Part shown: in pieces, positions 1-11,300 of the stretch
Layout: every line of letters starts with the position of its first letter
Position numbering within the stretch: position 1 is the first letter of the stretch
Origin: Distichodus sexfasciatus
Lineage: Eukaryota > Chordata > Actinopteri > Characiformes > Distichodontidae
DNA: 64,000 bases
Direction of reading: 5' to 3'
Assembly (NCBI GenBank): GCA_032718565.1
Contig: JAVGVS010000300.1
Span: 62,001 to 126,000 of the forward strand
Translations under genes and position numbers: made by a program
Notes under the pieces: model-generated
What the model saw: only the letters and a program-made list of their open reading frames with translations
Databases searched by the model: none
What the model was told of the DNA's origin: nothing

Positions 1-61
1 ATTTGGCCATTGTGGAAGCAAAATGATTTTATAGTATTGGCATTGGTGTTCATTTTAGGCA

Positions 62-352
62 TTAAGGTCATTCAGGTCTTGGGTTCGATCCCCAGGTCGG
101 CCGTAGGGTCTTTCTGTGTGGAGTTTGCATGCTCTCTCTGTGTTTGTGTGGGTGTCTGTCGGGTGCTCCAGTTTCCTCCCACAGTCCAAAAGAATGCAAT
201 AGGTTAACTGGTGACTCCAAACTGGTCCTGTAAGGTGTGAATGTGATTGTATGAGTGTATGAATGTGTGTCCTGTGGTGTGTTGGTGCCTACTCAGAGTT
301 GGTATAGGGATAGGCTCCCCCACCTACACCCTCCAATTCACTGGACAATGAA
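62..352 (+). repeat. tRNA-headed SINE-like repeat, partial (family A)
   Basis: It shares the blocks CTTGGGTTCGATCCCCAGG (B-box-like), TGTGGAGTTTGCATGCTCTC, CTCCAGTTTCCTCCCACAGTC and the ATGAATGAA tail with a longer copy at 51813-52165. The head is degraded, and the middle has a deletion relative to that copy. The ORF at 10-207 over it is not a gene. Confidence 0.75.
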
Positions 353-360
353 TGAATACA

Positions 361-1789
361 TCTTTTGTTAACATTACCTCATGAAATTTGTTCACATTTA
401 TTAAGACATTTAAACAAATCTCACAATTTTATTGGGCTGACTCATTGATGTAATAGCGTCTTACAGTATTTGTATTTCTCTCACAGAGATGTACCGTCAT
501 GTATATAAATGTATTTGCTTATTTATTGCCCTGGCATCATAAACTTTTATAGAGTCTGGTAAACTACATCAAACAGTGTGATGTCTTTATAATAGGACAT
601 GACGAGCAAAAGACATAAAACATGACCTTGGTCTAAGGAAATTTTCTTTATATTTTACAGAATGCCCATAAAACATTGTAAACATAAAAGTAAAATCTGT
701 TGGTTGTCAAGTTCTCAATGGCATTCCACTACATCAGTCACTCCATAGTTCTCTATGAGGTGGTGTGCAGCAAATTACTCAATTTTAGATTCAACGCTCA
801 GTGTCTAAATATAACTAATAATAATATAACTAATAACATTGCATTCACTAACACAAATAACAAGCACAACATAGTATAACAAATGCAATCCAAATATGTA
901 TCATGTTAATATAATCTAAGATGGTAGTGAAGCTCTGTCTGTGTGTGTGTGTGTGTGTGTGTATTTGTAAACCTTTCAATACCTTCCAATTATGGGCCCA
1001 AAAGTGTGTGTGAGTGTGTGTGTGTGGGTGTGTGTGTGTTTGCATACCCACTTAAGTGGGGCTTTGACCTGGTTGCACAATGATAAAGTGGGGACATGTG
1101 TCATTATGGGGACAATTTTTATTCATGCTGAACTTTTCCCTTGAAAAATCTGCCCCCATAATGCTCATATTCCTTAAAAGGTGTGTGGGTGTGTTTTACT
1201 TTAACTGATTGTGATTAGGTCTTCTCCTTCCCTTCTATGTACTGCATGTTCTGAAGCGACACTGTGAGAACGATAACAGCTTTATCCTTAAATGTAACTA
1301 ATGACATTTTGGATGAAGTAATATTGCCCAAACTGTTGATTTTTACTTTTTTGGCCGGTCCAAGTCTGAAGTTATAATTTAGTGATGAAGATTAATAAAG
1401 AACTCCAACTAACATATTTCTCTTTCTGGATAACTCGTCCAACATTCTTCCTGTCATATCATACAATAAAGATACATTAAAATTTACCTTGTGATAGATA
1501 GCTAGTTTTAGCTTAATAACAGAGACATGTATCAAACAAAAAAGTAGCTATCTAGTTTGAAGGGTTAAAAGACATTTGAGATTTTAGCTGCCTATATGGG
1601 GTAAAAGCAACTGTGAGGAAATGACTGCAGTTATATCAAAGGTATCAAAAGTAAACTTTGTAATTTCTGCTACATAATACACCAGTACACAGAGAGATGT
1701 GATGACGTGGCTCCACAGAACAAGGAACAAAGAACAAATAAGGCACATAAACAAATAAGGCACATCACATAAACAAAAAAGGCACATAT
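361..1789. other. non-coding stretch with GT microsatellites and a repeat fragment
   Basis: AT-rich sequence without a gene. Two GT-rich blocks (939-962 and 1006-1041) flank a short unique segment. Around 1655-1785 there is a diverged member of the family with 'gatgacgtggctccacag...aacaaagaacaaataaggcacat' seen again at 20.8 and 49.9 kb. Otherwise nothing recognised. Confidence 0.6.
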
Positions 1790-2412
1790 GTGACCTGATC
1801 TGGCAAAATGAGTCACAGTGACCCAAAATTCAAAACTGAAGTTTTGACATCATGACACATGAGAAAATAAGCTTTAAAATGATATCTTGGTCAAAGCTAT
1901 ATCTTAAACGGTTGTCAAGTTACAATCGTTTGAATTATGGTATCGCAGCACCATTTTCCAACTGAAAAACCGAGAAAATCGCATTTAAAGTTTTTTGTCA
2001 GTTTTTTGTTGATATCTTTAACAATCCATAGCATCCAAAGAGATGCACCCAGTATTCAACAACAAAATTTTACTACAGGCATTTAGATATTTAGGAAAAT
2101 ATATTAAATCAGACTGAAGCTTCAATGATTTCAAAATATTTATTAAATACTTATCAAATAAAGCGAAAACAGCATTTATTTTGAACATTCTTTTGTAAGA
2201 TTTGAGAGCTGCAACTCAACTTAAATAGCCATTTAAGTACATTTTTACAATTATTTCCACGATGAAACTTTGGGAGATTAATTTTGAATACCTTTTCTTT
2301 CATATAAGACCAAAAAAGAAAAATCAATACTTTTGATGTTTTTCTACATAATTGGCCCGTATCTAAATAAATAGAATGCCGACTTCCGACTCATTACGGC
2401 AGATCGGGTCAC
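1790..2412. mobile_element. non-autonomous DNA element with GTGACC ends and 4-bp target duplication
   Basis: It starts GTGACCTGATCTGGC and ends GCAGATCGGGTCAC, imperfect inverted ends of about 20-30 bp. ATAT flanks both sides (1786-1789 and 2413-2416). It is 623 bp long and has no ORF. The right end recurs inverted at 42030-42115, showing it is a dispersed family. Confidence 0.75.
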
Positions 2413-2428
2413 ATATGTGTACTATATA

Positions 2429-3959
2429 CAGTTAAGCCCAAAATTATTCATACCCCTGGCAAATTTTGATGTAAAATAAATGTTTATGTGACTTAACACC
2501 TTTCTTCTTACTGGAAAGGATATAGATGTGTGTCAAAATATAATACTACAATGTGCCATATATTTCAGTGAAAAAAGAAACAATTTCCATGCTTCAGTTA
2601 CATTTTTATGGAACATAGCATGTCCAAAATTATTCATACCCCCTGAAAACTGTCATAGTCTTTGGGAAAATTCAAGGTTCTATACCATTCCAAATAGTCC
2701 ACGCTGTTTGAAAACATCCTAATTACCCTGATCATGACAAAAACAAAAGAGCTCAGTGAGGACCTGTGGCTGCACATTGTGGCTGCACACAACTCAGGAA
2801 AGGGCCACAAGGCCTAATCTCAATGTCTTCAAGTTCCAGTGGGCTCTGTACAGAGTATTAAAAAGTACAAGTCATTCCACACTGTGGAAAATCTTAGAGG
2901 ACATGGTAGGAAATCAAAAGTGACACCTGTTCTGGCAAGGCTAATGGTGCGAGAGGTGAAGAAGAATCCGAGAATCACCACCAAGGCCATCCTGAAGAAC
3001 CTGGGCCATGCTGGTGCCAACATCTCAAGGCAGACAATCCAACGGACATTGCATACTGCTGGATTCCACGGGTGCAGACCAAGGAGGACACCACTTCTCC
3101 AAATAAGGCACACAAAAGCATGCTTGGCCTTTGCAAAATTTCATCTGGACAAAGAAGAGGACTTCTGGTTTTCTATTTTGTGGTCAGATTAAACAAAAAT
3201 TGAACTGTTTGGCCACAATGATGTAGCCTGTATTTGGCGTAAAAAAGGAGAAGCATTCAACACCCAAGAACACCATCCCCACAGTCAAGAATGGTGGAGA
3301 GAACTAATGCTTTGGGGGGTTTTTTTCAGCCAATGGGTCAGGCAACCTAATAAAAAATGGCACCATGAAAAAAGAAGACTACATCAAGATTCTCAACCAC
3401 AGCATCAGGCAGTCTGCAGAGAAACGTGGCCTTGGCCAGCACTGGACATTTCAGCATGACAATGACACAAAACACAGCAAAAGTGGTGAAGAAATGGTCA
3501 GCAGACAAAAATATTAATGTTTTGAAGTGGCCCAGCCAGAGTCCTCACTTGAATCCAATAGAGAATCTGTGGAAGGAGCTAAAGATTAGGGTGATGGCAA
3601 GGAGGCCTTCCAACCTCAAAGACTTACAGCTCATTACAAAAGATGAAAGGTCAAAAATACCAGGGGAGACATGCAAAAGCTTGTCAGCAATTATAAGAAA
3701 CATTTGACTGCTGTAATAGCCAATACAGGCTTTTCCATTGATTACTGAGAAGAGTATGAATAATTTTGGACATGCCATTGTTTGTTCGAATGTAAATAAA
3801 CCAGGGGGGAAAAAAAATCCACAATGATACTCCTTATACATTGTCTCATTTTCTCTTGGGAGATGCCTGTATCATTTCCAGTCAGAAAAAACTTCTTGAG
3901 TGAATAAAAATAATTTGGTCAAAATTTGCCATGGGTATGAATAAGTTTGGGCTTAACTG
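2429..3959 (+). mobile_element. Tc1-like transposon, complete ends
   Basis: The 1,531-bp element starts CAGTTAAGCCCAAAATTATT and ends with its inverted counterpart (CAAACTTATTC...reversed; GGGCTTAACTG), flanked by TA on each side (2427-2428, 3960-3961), the Tc1/mariner target duplication. The interior carries remnants of a transposase on the plus strand (separate entry). Internal copies of the TIR motif ('aaaattattcatacc' near 2625) are also present. Confidence 0.92.
2750..3707 (+). pseudogene. Tc1-like transposase, inactivated
   Basis: This is a cut-and-paste transposase of the DD34E family. The N-terminal part (2839-3189) shows the helix-turn-helix region with GHGRKSKVTP and ITTKAILKNLG, reaching the first catalytic Asp in LWSD. 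The next codon is TAA (3190-3192). Reading resumes TKIELFGHND, then is frameshifted. The C-terminal piece (3426-3707) is in another frame and has SPHLNPIENLWKELK, holding the catalytic Glu; the second catalytic Asp region (FSMTMTQNTAKV) is degenerate. At least one stop and one or more indels make it non-functional. Confidence 0.9.
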
Positions 3960-4030
3960 TACATATATAAAGTTTTAAGGTTTTATTTTTTGACAAGGTT
4001 GCCACCTGGTGGAGCACCAAGGTCATAGGG

Positions 4031-5684
4031 TGAATCCCATTTCACTCTTGGCCCTACTCCTTAGCCCTACCCTTTGGCCCTTGGCATGGCGTTCAAATCT
4101 ACCCACTATGAAATGGGACACCTCTTCATGAACGTGATACGTCATCAGTCGTCTGTGTGAATTTTACGTAGGCAGACAGGACGTTTTGCTGGAATTTTGC
4201 TAGGTCGACTTAAGGCGACTCAGGGCTCTCAAGTTTTGATTTTTTTTGGGGGGGGATGAGTTTGCGGCGCACGTGCGGAGGAATGTCTTGGGGGGGTGGG
4301 GGTGTGCAGTCCCTCCCTCCCTCCCAGTGTCCCATCGACCCATCGACCCAGCATCTTAAAAAAAGAACAAATTCCACTATATAAAATACACGGTTTTATT
4401 TATCCTATAACAAAGAAAAACACTGTAGTGGCCATTGTCTCTTTTTACAAGAGTCATGCTGTATTAAATAATTTCAACTTAGTGAAAAAATAATTTTAAA
4501 AAAAAAGGAAAAACATAATAAGAAAAAAGGAAAAACACATGTAGCCCCACATGGGCCCTTTGAACAGTGGTGGTTATTCTGTCCGTGTGTGTGTGTGTGT
4601 GTGTGTGTGTTTATGAGTGATGTTGTGTGTTGTGTTTGTGGCAGATTTTGATGCCTCGATAACTGATACTGGGGGCTCCCATTTAAAGCACTGTGGTTCA
4701 ATGTCAGCCATTTTCACAGTCATGATGGATGACAGAGTTCCATCCAGAGCCAAGCATTCCTGGTTTTGGTTTTATTAAGCCCTACCATAGAAAAATCCTC
4801 TCTGCATCTGCATTTGAGTGTGGTAGTACTAACACCAGTTTGGCAATCGTAGACAGCCTTGGAAATCTGCTCATTCCATCACCTTTGAAAAAATTAACCA
4901 CAGAAGCTGAATTCACAGGTTCTCTTCCACCCTCCAATCCGTCTATAACTGCGCATGCGCATTCATAGAAACGCCTGCTTAGTTAGTATGGCTGAGAATT
5001 CTGTTTTCTGTTGATTGACGATTAGGTTGGTAGTTCAGACTGCCTAAGGCTGTATGGGGGCACAATAACGTAGTCTGCCTTTGATTCGTTTGTAAAAACC
5101 GCTGTAGAATTTCTGTGCGGTAAGTTAATAATTTCTAAAAGCGTGAGAAATGCCATGTCGCGGCGTGTGTCGCGTGTAAACTTATTTGAAATATATTATG
5201 TCTCACGCTCAATGCGTGAGACTTGAGAGCCCTGAGTCGACTAGACCCTCTATAACATTTTATTTTATAAATGTATTATATTGGGCTTATTATTTACACT
5301 TTTATGCTGGTCTTTATAAATTGTGTTTTGAATATGGTGAAAGGTTTTACTGTATTTCAAGCACGTGGGATGTTGCCATTTTTTGCGTTTAATAATAGTG
5401 ACCGACACCACACCAGTGATTTTTTTCTGTGGCGTTTATGAAAAGATAAAGTCAAACTAGACAATACACCGGTTGTTTATTTTTAATTTTTTATTAATGG
5501 AGAAATTACGTGCATTTATGTCTTTCATCTCTTTAGGTTCATAGGCCATGTTTGCTGAGTTTTACTTGGGGCATTCTGGGAAATAACCCTCCGTTTGGAG
5601 TGAGCCTCTGAAAAATCTCCATTTGAAGGACAGTTAGCCCTTCATCAAACAGAGGAGTAGGGCTGAAGGGTGAAATGGAGTTCA
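4031..5684. mobile_element. inverted-repeat DNA element interrupted by a hAT-type insertion
   Basis: The left end TGAATCCCATTTCACTC and the right end (inverted TGAACTCCATTTCACCC) match, and both continue into 'GCCCTACTCCT'. Only the first 30-40 bp are clearly inverted. The interior contains the insertion at 4221-5234. No transposase frame was recognised. Superfamily not assigned. Confidence 0.6.
4221..5234. mobile_element. hAT-type non-autonomous element
   Basis: Ends are CAGGGCTCTCAAGTTT and the exact inverse AACTTGAGAGCCCTG. Flanking 8-bp duplications AGGCGACT (4213-4220) and AGTCGACT (5235-5242) differ at one base. CAGGG ends plus an 8-bp duplication are typical of hAT elements. It contains a G-rich run (4247-4315), a GT microsatellite (4585-4610) and no transposase. 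ORFs at 4296, 4474 and 4729 show no known protein. Confidence 0.8.
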
Positions 5685-7005
5685 CTAATATTACCGAGTT
5701 AATGTTAAATTTTTATTTTGCATTTTCTTTGATTTGGACTGAGTAGCAAGGACTCTTCATCTTTTGATCTTGCCCTGTAAATATCTGCAGTTCACTCCTG
5801 AATGTCATGTTGCTCTTTGGACAATATGCTGGGGTTTATGCAGGAATCCTAGAGTCGAATTTACTACCTTTTTTACTACCTCCACAATATTTTTTTACTA
5901 CCAACACAACATCGAGCAGCGGCCTCTTTTTTAGAGTCCTTCCCTTAACCCTAGCTCTTGGGTTATCCTAACCATAACCCTTAGTCCACCCCTAATAAAG
6001 GTCAACTTGACCACTTAAAACAAATGCCTGAGCCAGCACCACTGCAGCATCAAATTCTGCTCAATCCCTCCCTACACACACAGGCAGCAGAGACTACATG
6101 CTGAGGCCTTTCACTCTGATCTGAGACCAGCTGCGGGCCTCCTTTTACACTATCTAAGATTAGAGCCTCAGGGCTGTACACATAAATGAGAAGACACAGC
6201 ACAGTACATATTGACCTGCATCACTGACACTGTTTATAAGTCATTTCTTAAAATGTGGCGCAATGCCGAATCGAATGATGTAAGCAGTCTTATCCCTGCC
6301 ACATGCAAAACTTTTAGCAATCTCGGAGTCAGTGAACATGTTTTCGAATAGTTCCCCAATACCCTCATTCGAACTGTATGGTGATGGTTGGCTCACGGTG
6401 TTTGAGCACCAGAACTCCAGCTCTAAGAGCTAGCGTTAGTAACAATAGCTCTGCTGTCTACTCCTGCTGCAACCCGTGCGTGTTGCTAGTGGCACCAGTT
6501 TGCTGCTGGTGGTGTGATGCGTAGGTGTTTGTGCTCGTAGCTGACCAGAACTTTTACATTTCCCTAGTTAGAAGTGTGGCATCAGCGATTTGTCCTTGAT
6601 AGCATACATTCAGTTGGGTTATTTGTCTTCTTGCCGCAGCATATAGCCTTCTGGTCATTCCCCATGACCGTCTTAAGCCAGTCTTTAAATGACGGGTCAT
6701 CAAGCCAAGTTTTATTAAACTTACATTTCCCCATTTCCCGTTTGTGTGAAACAACTGTAGAAGCCGAGCAAGTGGCTACTAGCTAATATTAGAATGTTTG
6801 CCGCGCGCAAAATGGCTGACCGCAAAATGTGTGGTCGCACGCGCAAATGTGAAACTTGAGAGCACAAAGTGTTAAGAATCGGCGGTTGTGATCATATTAG
6901 CGAACTGTATTTTCACTCTCAGCGAATGTCTTTTTTCCTCTCGATGTGTTAAATGTCTCATAAAGTAGATCACCCGGCGGCTTTTAGCTCAGTGGGGAAT
7001 TTCTC
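5685..7005. other. non-coding stretch, nothing recognised
   Basis: Mixed-composition sequence without a supported gene. Near 6853 the motif AACTTGAGAGCAC resembles the hAT end above, and 6800-6850 is CpG-rich (gccgcgcgc, gtcgcacgcgc), possibly the remains of another copy. The overlapping short ORFs at 6554-6786 on opposite strands are not convincing. Confidence 0.5.
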
Positions 7006-7009
7006 TTGT

Positions 7010-7256
7010 GTGATTTGAAAGTGGGTAGGTTTTCGGCAGTTTGGGGGCGGGGTTTTGACAGTTTAGGGCGGGTTTGCGACGGTTTGGGGCGAGTTTTGGC
7101 AGTTTGGGGGCGGGGTTTGACAGTTTGGGGCGGGGTTTTTGGCAGTTTAGGGGGCGGGGTTTTGACGGTTTGGGCGGGGTTTGACAGTTTAGGCGAGTTT
7201 TGGCAGTTTGGGGGCGGGGTTTTGGCAGTTTGAGTGAGGTTTTGGCAGCTTCTGCC
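7010..7256 (+). repeat. G-rich minisatellite
   Basis: About ten to twelve degenerate tandem units of roughly 20-24 bp with core TTTGGCAGTTTGGGGGCGGGG. Every unit has one or two G4-5 runs on the plus strand. The 75-codon ORF across it is a low-complexity translation (VWGRGFDSLG...). It lies about 0.8 kb beyond the ncl poly(A) signal. Confidence 0.9.
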
Positions 7257-8039
7257 TCGCGAATCCTATTGGCCGATGGCTCCTGGTCTTATGATTGGCG
7301 ATGTGCATCTCTGTGTTTATGCTGAATTGGGGACAGACGCCCGCGATTTTGCGCGCTCTAGTTTTGGCATTGATGTGACGCCATAAACCTTTAGCAGATA
7401 GAATTTCACTCAAAATAGGAAACCTCATAGTCTGAAAAAAATATTTCTATTAAAAAACCCAAAAACCTCTAAAGCCAAATTTTAACACTTTTAATGGCCT
7501 TAAATTTGGCAATTTTGATTTATCACCTTTTAATACCCCGCGGACACCCTGAATAAAAAAAGCATCTTCACTAAAGCTTATTAATCAAACGTAAATATTT
7601 CAACATGTAGCACTATCAGCTTTCATAAACATTACATTTAACTAGAAATGTCAAAAACGACAAGCACACTGACTCATTTACAAATCACTTAGTTTATTCA
7701 AAATTGACGCCTTTTCTTAAACATTCATTAAACTAAGTTATTAAATGCAGAAACATACAATCCAAACACTGATCTCTATAAACTCAATACAATTTAATCG
7801 TTCATCTCCAGAGGTGCTTATGACCGACAGCTCCTTAGAGACAGACAACCCAAACCGACCCTTACATAAGACAACTCGCCCACATACCAGATTTTATTTG
7901 CCCCATTACAGTTTGGGGCAATTTTAATCATTCATTTGTTACAATAAGGTCTGTACATTTATGGTAAAACACACAACTAAAGCAAACTTAAAAAAAACAA
8001 TAATCAATTAAGGATAACAAAAAGTAAAATAAACTTGTA
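7257..8039. other. spacer beyond the ncl 3' end
   Basis: AT-rich sequence with no supported gene. It includes a possible downstream ncl poly(A) hexamer near 7890. Nothing else recognised. Confidence 0.5.
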
Positions 8040-8285
8040 TCTAAACCGACAGAGCATTTATTTGCGATATTCACATTTCAGCCTCTCCCTCTGGGGAACA
8101 TGAAGATGCGGGAGGGTCCAGTGGACATTTCAGAACGCACAGGTAGACAAAAGGGCAGACAGGTCTGAGAATCCATTCATCTACAACACACATGACACTT
8201 TCTGGAATGTCCAAAAGGCCCTATCGGAGAAAACGCACGGGACGAAAAACAGGAGTCCGTTCAAAAGAATGATATAAAAAGTGAT
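8040..8285 (-). terminator. ncl: ncl 3' UTR and poly(A) signal
   Basis: Downstream of the stop the minus strand reads AATAAA at 8062-8057, about 225 nt after the stop. Cleavage is expected around 8035-8045. A further AATAAA-like hexamer lies near 7890, so a longer alternative 3' end is possible. The exact end cannot be fixed from sequence alone. Confidence 0.65.
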
Positions 8286-8347
8286 TTAATCGTCAAACAT
8301 TATCTTCTTTCCTTGAGGCCTTGCTCCGAATCCACCACCTCTGCCAC
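8286..8347 (-). CDS. ncl: nucleolin terminal coding exon 17
   Basis: This short last coding exon has its acceptor at 8349-8348. It completes the RGG tail (GGRGGGFG) and ends in a lysine-containing stretch KKIMFDD before TAA, corresponding to the KKTKFE end of mammalian nucleolin. It is too short to stand out as an ORF and was placed by splice phase from exon 16. Confidence 0.9.
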
Positions 8348-11300
8348 CTGAAAGAGAAGGGACAAACATTTAATCAAGCTGGGGAAAAAAAACCCACACG
8401 AAAGAATATTTATTTTAACTGGCACTGCTGAGTGGATCACTTAAAAGCCTGTTTGGTAGTCAGCATGCTAATATGAGCTATGGCTAATGTATGCATCAAT
8501 GTAAATTGTCCACCAGAGGGCACACTGATAAAAATACTCATACCTTTAACAGTACTATTCAAATTATTGAGTTTAAACATCAATGTAATGTTCAAAAGCA
8601 GCCTGAAATAACAAATCTGCCATTTACTTTAAATACAATTCTTAAATCTTAAAGTCCCTCAGCCAGGACCCAAAAGAAATTCTCTTAAAGTGTCCCCAAC
8701 GAGTCCAAAATATTAAGTTTCTACCTCTGAAGCCTCCTCTTCCTCCTCCTCTACCGCCTCCCCGGCCTCCTCCTCCTCGTCCTCCCCTGAACCCGCCGCC
8801 ACGGCCGAAACCACCGCCTCTTCCTCCCCGGCCTCCTCCTCTGCCGCCGAAGCCACCAAAGCCACCCCGGCCGCCTTCTCCCTTGGGCTTGGCAAAGTCC
8901 AGCGTGATTTTGTTGCCATCAATCTCGCCGTCGTCCATGGCCTCTTTGGCGGCTCTGCAGTCCTCCTCGCTGTCAAAATCCACAAAGCCATACCTGCGGG
9001 GAAGCAAGAGGAGATCGGTTACGGCAACTCACATTTAAGGAGAGAAAAAGAGCAAAAGATCTGCAGCGTCCGTGAACTAACAAGAGTTGTCTCACATCAG
9101 ACATGGGTTACTCTCAGTAAAGAGAAGCAACCTGTTTAAATGTGAAAGCCACTCTACTTCTCCTGCGAATCCATACACTGTCACGAGCAGACAGAGAGGA
9201 GCTTATGAGAAGAGTCAGGAACCTAATACTTTCACCTACAGGTCAGGGCTCAGACTAGGGCCGTAGCATTCCATTAATTTAATGATTATCGTACATATTA
9301 TATCGTCCCTTGACTTAAGCGTGATACAGGCTGCAGTGAGGTATAGCTCAGGAATAAAAGTAAATCAATTTAGTAAATCTCAATAATGGTAGTTGGACAA
9401 GCCACATTACCCTTTACAGGCGCCTGTGTCCTTATCTGTGGCGATTCTGGCAGCGACAGCACCATCGAAGGACTCCTTCAGCGACTCCTCCGTGGTTTCG
9501 TCAGACAGGCCTTTGACAAACAGGGTTTTTGTGGGACCTGAAAAGAGAAGTAATAAATGATAATTCCAAAAAGGTGCCATCTATAAAGCTGTGCCACATT
9601 AAGGACACAACACTGACAGGACATGCAACAGACAGAAAACAGTGGAATCTGAACCGTTACATATAGCACCTAAATTTGAACAAGACTGCACATGTGCCAA
9701 CCTGAGTTTCCTTTGCCGAAACCACTGTCTCTGCCCTGGCTGTACTCCAGTCTGATCATCCTGCCCTCGATTTCTGTGTGGTTGCATGATTCCATAGCCT
9801 CTTTGGCATCATCTGCGCTCTCAAACTCGACAAAGGCATATCTGGGGAAAAGAGTAAAAAGGCTTTTAGACTAAATTCATAAACTGGAACGATCAGAGAA
9901 GCATGTTGCCCAAAAACGTTTGTAAAACTGCACACTAATATACACTGTCACACTATGGCTGTCTTCCATGCTTGGTATATCTGAATATTTTTTAAAGACC
10001 CAAGCGACTACAGGCTTTATAGACACACTGAAGCAAACTGCAATTACTGAACAAGGTGCTTTTAAACACAGATAAAATTCTAGAGATTCTTCCAACTAGT
10101 ATGCTGCCAGAGTTATAAATGAATTGATTTGGACAAAATGTAGTACAGCTCAGTACTTGACTTTAAGAACCACACAATTGACTCAGGGAGGAATAAGGGT
10201 TCATCATATCTGGGTTAATACTTTACAAACCAATCTATCAAAAATCACATAAGTTTGGTAAAATACCTGTTAAAGATTTTACAGATGTTCCACCATCTTT
10301 TGTGTAGTCATTTAAGAGATAATTAACTTACCCTTTAGGCCGGCCGTTGTTCTGTGGTACTCTGATAGAAACTGCCTTTTCAAACACACTCTGCAGAGAA
10401 TCTTCTGTGGCACTGAAGGCTAAGTTGTTCACAACCAGGACCTTGCATGCACCTCCTGTAGCTAAAATTTCAAACAAAAAAGGCACAGTTAGAAACGTGT
10501 TTTATAACATCTAAATAAGATCATGCCAAACAGTGCCAGATCAGTACTTGACTATCGTAAAAGCTTCACAGAGTTTCAGCAAATATAAAAGTTTCATCAT
10601 ATCTGGCCAGGAGAGGCGTGCGTTTCGTCGGGCTCGGACTCACCTGGTCCTTTTCCGCTGCTCTGTTTGCTCTTGGCCCCTGTGAAGTCCACCATTATGG
10701 ATCGTCCCTGTACATCTGTGCCCTGGGTTTCCTCCAACATCTTCTCAGCAATCTCTTCTGTCTTGAACTCGATGTATGCGATTCTGTTCATAAAAAACAA
10801 CTTTAACGGCTTGTGTATGTAGAAACCAACAAAATGTCTGTCGAATATACAAATCCCTCGCTGCGCACCCTCTGCTTGAGCCGTTGTGACCCATAGGGAT
10901 CCTGATGTCGATGGCCTGATCGAAAACCTCCTTCAGATCGTCCTGCGTTGCCGAGTACGGCAGGTTCTTGACGAATAGTGTGCGAGCGTCTCTCTCTATA
11001 CAGAAAACCCACGGATAAAAATTTTATTTTCTTGTTTACGTCAACTCGTTCACTTCTCAGACAATACAACCCAGATCAGTACTTGACTATCTTTTTGAGG
11101 ACAACATAATTGTTTCAGGAAGGAAAAAGACTTCATCATATCTGGGCAATAGGTTTTACAAAGCAGTGTACAGAAATAACCTTTACCTTTCTTGTTTTCC
11201 TGAGAACTTTCCTTGCTTCTTGCTCTGTCCAGTTTCAGAGCCTGACCCAGGAATTTCTTCCCGTTCAGAGTAAGTGCTTTCTGAAGTTCCTCTTCAGAGG

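Noticed and set aside
7006..7233. ORF across the G-rich repeat
   Set aside because: Low-complexity translation of a minisatellite with no domain.
8713..8991. Glu/Ala-rich ORF in another frame of ncl exon 16
   Set aside because: Frame shadow of the RGG-coding sequence; the nucleolin frame matches RRM4 and the RGG tail.
9538..9701. snoRNA in ncl intron 14, where mammals keep SNORD20
   Set aside because: No ATGATGA box with matching CTGA was found on the minus strand; the related copies are in introns 10, 12 and 13.
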